Shown here: positions 1-6,038 of the stretch, piece after piece
How the letters are laid out: each line of letters starts with the position of its first letter
Numbering within the stretch: position 1 is the stretch's first letter
NCBI GenBank assembly: GCA_002730485.1
Contig: PCAH01000173.1
Span: forward strand, 1-10,941
Reading direction: 5' to 3'
Source: Dehalococcoidia bacterium
GTDB taxonomy: Bacteria; Chloroflexota; Dehalococcoidia; UBA3495
Length of the DNA stretch: 10,941 bases
The notes under the pieces: generated by a model
The model's database searches: none
The model's input: the letters and a program-made list of their open reading frames with translations, nothing else
Told to the model about the DNA's origin: nothing
Translations under genes and position numbers: made by a program

Positions 1-1377
1 GCCCTGGTCGTCCAGGATAGCGGCATCGATTCCAGGGAAGGCCTTGGTGGCTGAACCGGGTTTCAAGGTGGTGATTCCAGGCAACGGCGCGATCAGGATG
101 CTGCCGGTCTCGGTCTGCCACCAGGTATCCACCACCGGACATCTACCGCCGCCGATGTTCTCGTGGTACCAGATCCAGGCCTCTGGGTTGATGGGCTCGC
201 CCACTGACCCCAGGAGACGTAGGGAAGACATATCATGCTTTTGCGGGTAGCTCTCGCCCCAGCGCATGAAGGTCCGGATAGCGGTGGGTGCGGTGTATAG
301 GATGCTCACACCGTACTTGGCAACTATTTCCCAGAACCGGTCCCGGTCTGGATAGTCTGGCGAGCCCTCGTACATGACTGAGGTTGCGCCGTTGGAAAGC
401 GGGCCATAGACGATATAGCTGTGTCCGGTGACCCAGCCGATGTCTGCGGTACACCAGTAGGTGTCATTCTCTTTGATGTCGAAGATCCACTTGAATGTGG
501 CGTAGGTGCCCAGGAGATATCCGGCGGATGTGTGGACGATACCCTTGGGTTTGCCGGTGGTGCCGCTGGTATAGAGCAGATAGAGCATGTCCTCGCTGTC
601 CATCTGCTCCGGCTCACAGGTCAGTGGCTGGCCTTCCATGAGGTCATGCCACCAGATGTCGCGTCCATCTACCATCTTGTCGTCTGCGGTCTCGGTGCGT
701 CGCAGGACAATGACTTTTTCAACGCTGGGAGCGCCGCCCTCTTGGTCCAGGGAGTCGTCGGCGTTCTGCTTCAGAGGCACGATTCCACCGCGGCGATATC
801 CGCCATCTGCGGTAATCATGATCTTCGATTCGGAGTCGTTCAGCCGGTCACGTAAGGACTCGGCGCTGAACCCGCCGAAGACCACGCTGTGGGCCGCGCC
901 GATACGGGCGCACGCCAGCATGGATATGGGCAGTTCAGGGACCATGGGTAGGTAGATGGTGACGCGGTCGCCCTTCCCTACGCCCAGGCTTTTTAGTCCA
1001 TTGGCAAACTGACAGACCTCGCGGTAGAGGTCCCAGTAGGTATAGACGCGCCGATCTCCGGGCTCTCCTTCCCAGATGATGGCCGCCTTGTTCTTGCGGT
1101 CGGTGGTCAGGTGACGGTCCAGACAGTTGTAGGAGACGTTCAGCTTGCCGCCGATGAACCACTGAGCGTGGGGCGGTTTCCAGTCCAGTACCGTGTCCCA
1201 TTTCTTGACCCAGTCCAGTTCCTCGGCAAACTTGGCCCAGAATGCTTCAGGGTCACGCATGGCTTCTTCGTAGACATTAGGGTCTGCGATGTTGGCCTGG
1301 GCCTTGAACGCCTCTGTAGGAGGAAAAGTGCGGTCTTCTTGAAGCAGGGCGTCGAATCTTCCGGAATCTTCTACCAC
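1..1377 (-). CDS. acs: Acetyl-CoA synthetase (AMP-forming), 5' part; C-terminus lies beyond the left edge
   Basis: The enzyme activates acetate with ATP to acetyl-AMP and then transfers the acetyl group to CoA, in the cytoplasm. The reverse strand is open without interruption from the start to the window edge, giving 459 of the roughly 650 residues usual for Acs. Visible family features are the N-terminal RTFPP region, [10 protein letters not shown] (a typical Acs block), the adenylation P-loop [11 protein letters not shown] at about residues 268-278, GEPINPEAW at about 391-399 and WWQTETG at about 418-424. The C-terminal lid domain, including the regulatory lysine that is acetylated in this family, is outside the window. 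I chose the GTG start at 1377-1375: AGAGG (complement of 1385-1389) stands 7 nt upstream and the N-terminus then matches family length. The frame stays open further upstream to about 1578 but without a good ATG. It is transcribed divergently from the MFS gene. Family assignment is very secure; the start is less so. Confidence 0.96.
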   Translation of the reverse strand, partial: MVEDSGRFDALLQEDRTFPPTEAFKAQANIADPNVYEEAMRDPEAFWAKFAEELDWVKKWDTVLDWKPPHAQWFIGGKLNVSYNCLDRHLTTDRKNKAAIIWEGEPGDRRVYTYWDLYREVCQFANGLKSLGVGKGDRVTIYLPMVPELPISMLACARIGAAHSVVFGGFSAESLRDRLNDSESKIMITADGGYRRGGIVPLKQNADDSLDQEGGAPSVEKVIVLRRTETADDKMVDGRDIWWHDLMEGQPLTCEPEQMDSEDMLYLLYTSGTTGKPKGIVHTSAGYLLGTYATFKWIFDIKENDTYWCTADIGWVTGHSYIVYGPLSNGATSVMYEGSPDYPDRDRFWEIVAKYGVSILYTAPTAIRTFMRWGESYPQKHDMSSLRLLGSVGEPINPEAWIWYHENIGGGRCPVVDTWWQTETGSILIAPLPGITTLKPGSATKAFPGIDAAILDDQG

Positions 1378-1580
1378 TTGGCGACCTCTACCTAACTGGT
1401 TACTGAGTTTGCTGATCTGAATAATTGGACAGGTGAAAAAGCCCAAACTGCAGGCTAAACACCACCGGAATTTTAAGACAAGCGGCAGGGCATTGCAATC
1501 AGAAAACCGCCGTAAACCGATGGGGCCGCCAAAGCCAAGCGTATCTAATTCCAGCGTTGAAAGAGTAGAATTCGGTACTT
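1378..1580. other. Divergent intergenic region between acs and the MFS gene
   Basis: This 203-bp spacer must hold the promoters for both flanking genes. On the plus strand TCTAAT at 1544-1549 could be a -10 element about 31 bp before the MFS start, but it has no convincing -35. On the minus strand TTGGGC and TATTCA separated by 17 nt, reading toward acs, are each only half matches to the consensus. I see no operator palindrome, RNA gene or extra coding sequence, and the promoters remain unassigned. Confidence 0.4.
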
Positions 1581-3059
1581 ATGAGCGTTTCTCCTGAACA
1601 GCCATCGAAATTAGAGGTGCAGAGCGGGCCCACCAGCCAGAGCAATGTGCTGGTGGGAGTTGCCGCCACCCTGGGCATGTTCTTGGCGGCATTGGACACG
1701 TCCGTCAACGTGGCCCTGCCCTCCATGACCGCCGACCTGGATGCGGACCTGCAGAGGATCCAGTGGGTGATCGTGGCGTTCATCGCCACCCAGGCGGCTT
1801 TGGTCATGGGCGCTGGCAGTTTTGGCGATCGGTTTGGGCTGAAGCCGGTGTACGTCTTCGGCGCAACCACCTATCTGGCTGCCATGTTCTGCATCGCGTT
1901 CTCGCCGAATCTGGAAACGGTGGTCGGATTCCGGGTCCTGCAAGCGGTGGGTACCGGCTGCCTTTTCGCTGTCTCACCGGCAATTGCGGCCAGCGTATTC
2001 CCGGTGGAACGGCGTGGCTTGAGTATGGGATTTGCGGTGGGGAGCCAGGCGTTGGGGATGTTCGCCGGCACCATCGGCGCTGGGTTCCTAGTCGGCTGGC
2101 TCGGGTGGGAATGGATATTCTTGGGGCGGACTCCCTTTGCTGTGATAGCCATCATCCTGGGGATTTGGTTCCTAAAACCGAGCGCGAAAACCACGGGGAG
2201 CGGACCCGCTTTTGATGTCACCGGAGCCGTATTGCTGGTTGCCGGGCTACTATGCCTGATAATTGGATTGAGGCTGGGCCGGTCCAGCGGCTGGACCGAC
2301 CCGGTGGTACTGGTACTGTTGCCATTGGCGCCGGTATTCCTGGCGGCTTTCTGGCAGGTGGAACGTTCTGCGGCTTGGCCGGTGTTGCCTGGCTACCTGT
2401 TGCGGCTCAGGGGTTTTACGATCTCTTGCCTGAGCATGTTCCTGGCAAACTTCGGCGTCTTTGTTATCTGGTTCATCTTTCCCTTCTACATTGCCGATAG
2501 TCTGGCCGGTGGCGCACTCACATTGGGGATGATGCTGGCCACCCTGGCATTCTTCAACACGGTGGCCTCGGGTGCGGGAGGCTGGCTCTGCGATAGGCTC
2601 AGTTACCATCCAGTCGGGGTCGGCGGTTTGGCGGTCATGGCATTCGGGTTATTTATGATGAGCCTGCTGAACACCGAATCTGCTTTCTGGGAAGTGGGGT
2701 TTCGTATCGGGATCGTTGGCGCTGGACTGGGTCTGATCCAGGCGGCGGCCTATTCCTTGATGTTGGGGACGGTTCCTTCAGAGAGGTTTGGCACGGCGGG
2801 GGCTGCACTGTCGCTGTCCCAGTCATGTGGCAGAGTACTTGCCGTGGCGGTGATCGGCGGCATATTCGGTTGGCGAACCGACCACCATCTGGCGGCGTTG
2901 GTCGTTGGCCCAGAGCCTGACGGTTTGGCGTTCATCAGGGCATTCAAGGACGTGTTCACCATTGGGTCGTCGGTTGGCTTGCTGGGAGCATTTGTATTCT
3001 TGATCGGCGCTTGGGGGCTGCCGAAGGCACGGCGAGGCCTAGCGGAAGAATTAGATTAG
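1581..3059 (+). CDS. MFS permease of the drug:H+ antiporter-2 (EmrB/QacA-like) type
   Basis: A 492-residue integral membrane protein with a short hydrophilic N-terminus (about 20 residues) and many hydrophobic segments, the size expected for a 14-TM DHA2-family exporter. Family signals are LDTSVNVALP at residues 38-47 in TM1 (usually one residue longer in this family), the motif A loop GSFGDRFGLKPV at 79-90 between TM2 and TM3, and the motif B arginine in GFRVLQAVGTG at 116-126. A degenerate motif C follows (GMFAGTIGAG, with GT in place of the usual GP), then a second motif-A-like GGWLCDRLSYHPV in the C-terminal half. Such proteins export drugs or other small molecules using the proton gradient; the substrate cannot be read from sequence. 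The ATG lacks a strong Shine-Dalgarno. A flavin oxidoreductase gene follows 75 bp downstream on the same strand with no terminator between, so joint transcription is possible. Confidence 0.88.
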   Translation: MSVSPEQPSKLEVQSGPTSQSNVLVGVAATLGMFLAALDTSVNVALPSMTADLDADLQRIQWVIVAFIATQAALVMGAGSFGDRFGLKPVYVFGATTYLAAMFCIAFSPNLETVVGFRVLQAVGTGCLFAVSPAIAASVFPVERRGLSMGFAVGSQALGMFAGTIGAGFLVGWLGWEWIFLGRTPFAVIAIILGIWFLKPSAKTTGSGPAFDVTGAVLLVAGLLCLIIGLRLGRSSGWTDPVVLVLLPLAPVFLAAFWQVERSAAWPVLPGYLLRLRGFTISCLSMFLANFGVFVIWFIFPFYIADSLAGGALTLGMMLATLAFFNTVASGAGGWLCDRLSYHPVGVGGLAVMAFGLFMMSLLNTESAFWEVGFRIGIVGAGLGLIQAAAYSLMLGTVPSERFGTAGAALSLSQSCGRVLAVAVIGGIFGWRTDHHLAALVVGPEPDGLAFIRAFKDVFTIGSSVGLLGAFVFLIGAWGLPKARRGLAEELD

Positions 3060-3074
3060 TGATGAAACGCTGAT

Positions 3075-3104
3075 TTGACGGCGATAGTAAACTGCGACTG
3101 GAAT
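3075..3104 (+). promoter_or_regulatory. Weak candidate promoter for the luciferase-like oxidoreductase gene
   Basis: TTGACG (3075-3080, five of six consensus bases) is followed after 18 nt by TGGAAT (3099-3104, four of six). It lies just after the MFS stop and about 30 bp before the next start codon, so it could drive the downstream gene independently. Spacing is at the long end and the -10 is poor; treat it as a suggestion only. Confidence 0.25.
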
Positions 3105-3134
3105 ATTCACACGATAGGCGAGGAGATTCGGTAG

Positions 3135-4289
3135 ATGGCCCTTCAATTTGGCGTATTTGACCACATAGAGCCGGTTCCCGGGTTGGGACTTCAGGAAACA
3201 TACAATCTGCGGATTCAGCAGATTGAGGTACTGGACAAAGCTGGCTATTACGCCTATCACCTGGCCGAACATCACACTCCGGCGGTGCACAGCCTGGCTC
3301 CGTCCCAGAACGTATTTCTGGCGGCGGTGTCTCAGCGCACCCAAAACATTCGGTTTGGGCCGGGCATCTGTGTGCTGCCACTCCACCATCCTGTCCAGTT
3401 GATCGAGGAATACTGCATGCTGGATCACCTCAGCGGTGGACGCCTTGAGATCGGTGTCGGACGCGGTGGTGTCTTTGAAGCCTACTTCTGGGGGCAAGAC
3501 TCGGACGTGGAGACCAACTACGCCCGCTACCGGGAGACTCTGGAGGCGGTGCAGAACGGCCTCAGCCATGATGTACTGACTCATAGAGGCGAGTTCTACG
3601 ATTTTGACGATCTCCCCATGCGGTTACGACCCATGCAGCAGCCGATGCCACCCTTCTGGTACATGAGAAATGTGGAGACGGCGGCGATCGATGGCATGAA
3701 TACGATAATCGTTGGCGGTTTGGACAGCTTTGAGGCCAACGTCAAGCGTTACCGCGAGGAGTGGTCCAAGCATCAGGGCGTGGGCGCTCTCACGGCCCAA
3801 GGCACAGAGCCAAAGATCGGTCTGGTGGTGCATCTACTACTGGCTGATACCGACGAAGAGGCAATGGCCCAGGCCAAACCGGCTTGGGACCATTACTCCT
3901 GGAACTTGGGAACCCCCCGGAGACTGGAGGCTGAAAGGCGCGGCCTGACCCAGTTTCAAGGCGAGGGCATGAACCCCCGACCAGCCGCCATCCCAGAAAG
4001 AGATATTCCCCACGAAGAACGCCGCGACCTGGCAGCCACCTTGGAGGATGAAGAGCGCATCGAGCGTCGGCAGAATCTCCAGGGTCGTGTGGCGAACCCC
4101 GTCGGTGGCGGAGCGGGGTTTGGATCCGTGGCTGGTTCTCCGGAGACCATCCGAAAGTACATGGATGAGTACGTGGCCACCGGTGCCAACTACTTTGTCG
4201 GCGCGTTCCAGTGGGGTGACCTGTCCCATGAGCAGGCGATGCGGTCCATTGAGTTGTTCACCAATGAGGTGATGCCGCACTACGTTTAA
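3135..4289 (+). CDS. LLM-class (luciferase-like) flavin-dependent oxidoreductase
   Basis: A 384-residue soluble protein of the bacterial luciferase-like monooxygenase family. These TIM-barrel enzymes use reduced FMN (or F420 in some branches) supplied by a partner reductase to oxidise small organic substrates. Family marks are the N-terminal beta strand FGVFDHIEP, YHLAEHH at 41-47 (the AEHH block typical of the family), the HHPVQLIEE helix at 84-92 and SGGRLEIGVGRGG at 100-112. A C-terminal part (VAGSPETIRKYMDEY) resembles the usual 'GSPE.V...L' element. Between about residues 260 and 320 is a charged, Arg/Glu-rich stretch that looks like an insertion or variable loop. GGAG stands 9 nt upstream of the ATG. 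The substrate is unknown. The neighbouring permease could move a related compound, but that is only an inference from gene order. FMN versus F420 dependence is not decidable here. Confidence 0.9.
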   Translation: MALQFGVFDHIEPVPGLGLQETYNLRIQQIEVLDKAGYYAYHLAEHHTPAVHSLAPSQNVFLAAVSQRTQNIRFGPGICVLPLHHPVQLIEEYCMLDHLSGGRLEIGVGRGGVFEAYFWGQDSDVETNYARYRETLEAVQNGLSHDVLTHRGEFYDFDDLPMRLRPMQQPMPPFWYMRNVETAAIDGMNTIIVGGLDSFEANVKRYREEWSKHQGVGALTAQGTEPKIGLVVHLLLADTDEEAMAQAKPAWDHYSWNLGTPRRLEAERRGLTQFQGEGMNPRPAAIPERDIPHEERRDLAATLEDEERIERRQNLQGRVANPVGGGAGFGSVAGSPETIRKYMDEYVATGANYFVGAFQWGDLSHEQAMRSIELFTNEVMPHYV

Positions 4290-4335
4290 GTGGGCGCGGT
4301 TCCTTTTGGTGGGGGTTGGTGGTTGATGGAGAGTA

Positions 4336-4373
4336 GCCCCCACCCTAACCCTCCCCCTGTGAGGGGGAGGGGA
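4336..4373. repeat. G/C-rich palindromic repeat, possible terminator for the upstream plus-strand gene
   Basis: A perfect 10-bp stem, CCCTCCCCCT (4349-4358) with AGGGGGAGGG (4362-4371), encloses a GTG loop and is preceded by a CCCCACCCTAACC flank. Reading on the plus strand the stem is followed by GATTTT, so it may end transcription of the oxidoreductase gene that stops 60 bp earlier. On the minus strand it lies inside the 3' end of the acetyltransferase gene, encodes its last residues (PSPSQGEG) and supplies its TAG. Elements of the form CCCTAACCCTCCCCC...GGGGGAGGG are, to my knowledge, dispersed repeats in many bacterial genomes; copy number here cannot be judged from one window. Confidence 0.65.
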
Positions 4374-4932
4374 TTTTCGTCTGCTTTTGTGTCGATTGGG
4401 ACTCTAGAAGCTGTTTCCTAGATACTCCGTAGAGTTCCAGTTGCTCCATGTTTCCCCATTTGATCGTTGGGCCTAGCTGGGAGCCTTCGTAGAGCATTCC
4501 GGCATTCTTCAGGACTCGGCCCGATGCCGGGTTGCGGGTGAAGTGGGCGGCGTAGATGCGGTCCAATGATAGTTCGGTGAACCCATACTCAACCACCGCC
4601 TTGGCTGCTTCCGAGGCATAACCCCGGTTCCAATAGGGTTTGCCAACCCAATATCCTATCTCGGCGTGTCCTTCAGTCTCCTGGAAATGGATGCCTATAG
4701 CTCCCAAGAAATTGCCATCGGTCTGGAGAGTGATGGCGAAATTGATCAATTCCCCGGAGTCGGCCATCTTCTGGCAGGAAGTGATCCATTTCTCAGCCAT
4801 ACCATCTTCGTAGGGGTGTTCGATATTCAGGGTGGTGGACGCCACATCTTTGTCGCCAGCCAGCCGTTGTATGTCCGGTGCGTCGGACATCTCCAGCGGG
4901 CGCAAAAGTAAGCGTGTGGTTTTGATGGTCAC
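4345..4932 (-). CDS. GNAT-family N-acetyltransferase, RimJ/RimL-like
   Basis: A 195-residue acetyltransferase that uses acetyl-CoA. It resembles the RimJ/RimL-type branch (Acetyltransf_3), which includes ribosomal-protein N-acetyltransferases and enzymes acting on other amines; the substrate is not determinable. The N-terminus TTRLLLRPLEMSDAPDI is the standard opening of this branch. GYWVGKPYWNRGYASEAAKA at about 93-112 contains the acetyl-CoA pyrophosphate-binding motif (W-N-R-G-Y-A), and NPASGRVLKNAGM at about 134-146 is the conserved N..S..V....G block. The start is GTG at 4932-4930: an in-frame TAG lies 12 nt upstream and no in-frame ATG fits. The ribosome-binding site is weak. The last residues (PSPSQGEG) come from a palindromic repeat rather than from the family fold, suggesting that the original 3' end was replaced or extended. 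It is convergent with the oxidoreductase gene. Confidence 0.88.
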   Translation of the reverse strand: MTIKTTRLLLRPLEMSDAPDIQRLAGDKDVASTTLNIEHPYEDGMAEKWITSCQKMADSGELINFAITLQTDGNFLGAIGIHFQETEGHAEIGYWVGKPYWNRGYASEAAKAVVEYGFTELSLDRIYAAHFTRNPASGRVLKNAGMLYEGSQLGPTIKWGNMEQLELYGVSRKQLLESQSTQKQTKIPSPSQGEG

Positions 4933-4994
4933 AGTGGTTTCATACTAGCATGCGACGGGGCATGTGCTGGTGTCGTGTGAAGACAGGCGTTGTC

Positions 4995-5024
4995 TTGACT
5001 GGCGAAAGCGGCCCTTGTTACACT
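4995..5024 (+). promoter_or_regulatory. Sigma-70-type promoter with extended -10 for tRNA-Val
   Basis: TTGACT (4995-5000, five of six consensus bases) is separated by 18 nt from TACACT (5019-5024, four of six). TG at 5016-5017, one base before the hexamer, gives an extended -10. Transcription would start near 5031, about 5 bp before the mature tRNA end, a normal layout for a tRNA gene. Confidence 0.6.
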
Positions 5025-5035
5025 GCTTTAGGTGC

Positions 5036-5112
5036 GGGCGGTTAGCTCAGTTGGTTAGAGTACTTGCTCGACACGCAAGAGGTCAGTGGTTCGAGTCCAC
5101 TACCGCCCACCA
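5036..5112 (+). tRNA. tRNA-Val (anticodon GAC), with encoded CCA and an unusual C33
   Basis: A complete 77-nt cloverleaf. The acceptor stem is GGGCGGT (5036-5042) with ACCGCCC (5102-5108). The D stem is 5045-5048 with 5058-5061 (one G-U pair). The anticodon stem is CTTGC (5063-5067) with GCAAG (5075-5079), and the T stem is AGTGG (5085-5089) with CCACT (5097-5101) around TTCGAGT. Discriminator A5109 and an encoded CCA (5110-5112) follow. The anticodon loop is T-C-G-A-C-A-C (5068-5074), so positions 34-36 are GAC, reading Val codons GUC and GUU. Position 33 is C (5069), where U is almost universal. All stems are otherwise sound, so the gene does not look decayed. It has its own promoter and lies 146 bp before rplS. 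Confidence 0.95.
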
Positions 5113-5258
5113 CTAAAAAGGGCAACCGCACACGGACCTCCCGGTGACCAGACCGGCAGACCTTATTCCAAAACCAGAGATACATCGGCGGCGACCTGTG
5201 GCTTAAAACACTGGAGCTTGCCTGGTATTGAAATCGAAATACGAGTTAGTGAGACCAG

Positions 5259-5885
5259 ATGGACGCCGCCCAGTTACTCAAAAAAGCACCCAACCCTAAG
5301 ATCCCGAATTTCAGCGCTGGCGATACCGTCAACGTGAACTTCCGCATTAGGGAAGGCGAACGGGAAAGGATCCAGGTCTTCCAAGGCGTGGTCATCCGGA
5401 TCAACAACGGAAAAGGCCCCGCCGCCAACTTCACAGTGCGCCGCATCACTGCCGGTATCGGTATCGAGCGTGTGTTCCCCCTTCACTCCCCATTGGTCGA
5501 GTCCCTGGAAGTAACCAGGTATGGCTCCGTACGTCGGGCCAGGCTCTACTATCTGCGCGGATTGCAGGGCAGGGCTGCCAGGATTAAGGAACTCAACCCC
5601 GTCCAACGGCGCAAGGTACAGGAAGCTACCGCCGCCGCCATGGCCGAGCTTGAGGAACAAGCGGCTCTGACCAACGCTGAAGCCGAAGAACTGGAAGAGC
5701 TTGAAGCGGAAGAGCAAATCATCGAGTCTGAAGGCCAGGCCACTGATGAGCTGGAAGAGACGGCGGTTGACGAAGCTGAAGACGCTCCCGCTGATGAACC
5801 GGCCGAGGAACCAGCCGAAGAGGCCCCACCCGAAGAGGAAGCAGCAGCTGAAGACCCTCCCGTCGAGGAAACTGAAGAGTCATAA
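5259..5885 (+). CDS. rplS: 50S ribosomal protein L19 with a long acidic C-terminal extension
   Basis: L19 binds 23S rRNA at the subunit interface of the ribosome. Residues 1-115 or so are a clear L19: [29 protein letters not shown] (18-46), the [21 protein letters not shown] block (58-78) and [20 protein letters not shown] (92-111). The family normally ends near here, at about 115 residues, but this protein continues to 208. From residue 120 to the end I count about 37 Asp/Glu and no Lys or Arg, with Ala and Pro making up much of the rest. The first part of the tail (120-160) could be a helix; the last part ([14 protein letters not shown]) looks disordered. The ATG at 5259 gives a normal L19 N-terminus; the Shine-Dalgarno is weak. 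A strong terminator follows 10 bp after the stop, so rplS ends its transcript. Confidence 0.96.
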   Translation: MDAAQLLKKAPNPKIPNFSAGDTVNVNFRIREGERERIQVFQGVVIRINNGKGPAANFTVRRITAGIGIERVFPLHSPLVESLEVTRYGSVRRARLYYLRGLQGRAARIKELNPVQRRKVQEATAAAMAELEEQAALTNAEAEELEELEAEEQIIESEGQATDELEETAVDEAEDAPADEPAEEPAEEAPPEEEAAAEDPPVEETEES

Positions 5886-5895
5886 CGAAACAGAT

Positions 5896-5928
5896 CACGG
5901 CCCGCACTCAGCGGGCCGTGTTAGTTTT
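5896..5928 (+). terminator. Intrinsic terminator after rplS
   Basis: A perfect 10-bp G/C-rich stem, CACGGCCCGC (5896-5905) with GCGGGCCGTG (5911-5920), has a 5-nt loop ACTCA and is followed by TTAGTTTT. It lies 10 bp past the rplS stop and separates rplS from priA. Confidence 0.9.
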
Positions 5929-6005
5929 AGGCCAGAACTAAATCAGCTTTCAACCCATCGGCGCCGGTTTTTTTGAGGCATCTTCACCACGGACTCTTGC
6001 CCGGT

Positions 6006-6038
6006 ATTTATGAACAGCATGATTTATGAATAGCTTGA
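6006..6038 (+). repeat. 16-bp tandem duplication carrying a second copy of the priA start codon (micro-ORF)
   Basis: ATTTATGAACAGCATGA (6006-6022) and ATTTATGAATAGCTTGA (6022-6038) are 15/17 identical and offset by 16 bp. Both copies contain an ATG. The second (6026) starts priA. The first (6010) is out of frame and opens a seven-codon reading frame (MNSMIYE) that stops at TAG 6031-6033, overlapping the first codons of priA. Neither ATG has a clear Shine-Dalgarno. The duplication is directly visible; any regulatory role is inference. Confidence 0.7.

Noticed and set aside
233..1201. acs broken into several short minus-strand frames
   Set aside because: Direct translation of the reverse strand from 1377 to 1 gives one uninterrupted Acs sequence; the short frames are in other phases.
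1111..1395. Plus-strand open frame over acs
   Set aside because: It is a shadow of the intact minus-strand acs frame and has no recognisable protein features.
5141..5156. Hairpin CCGGT/ACCGG after tRNA-Val as a terminator
   Set aside because: Only a 5-bp stem with a 6-nt loop and no T-run follows; too weak to call.
5956..5975. GGCGCC followed by a T-run as a second terminator before priA
   Set aside because: The G/C palindrome has no room for a loop, and the strong terminator at 5896-5928 already ends rplS.
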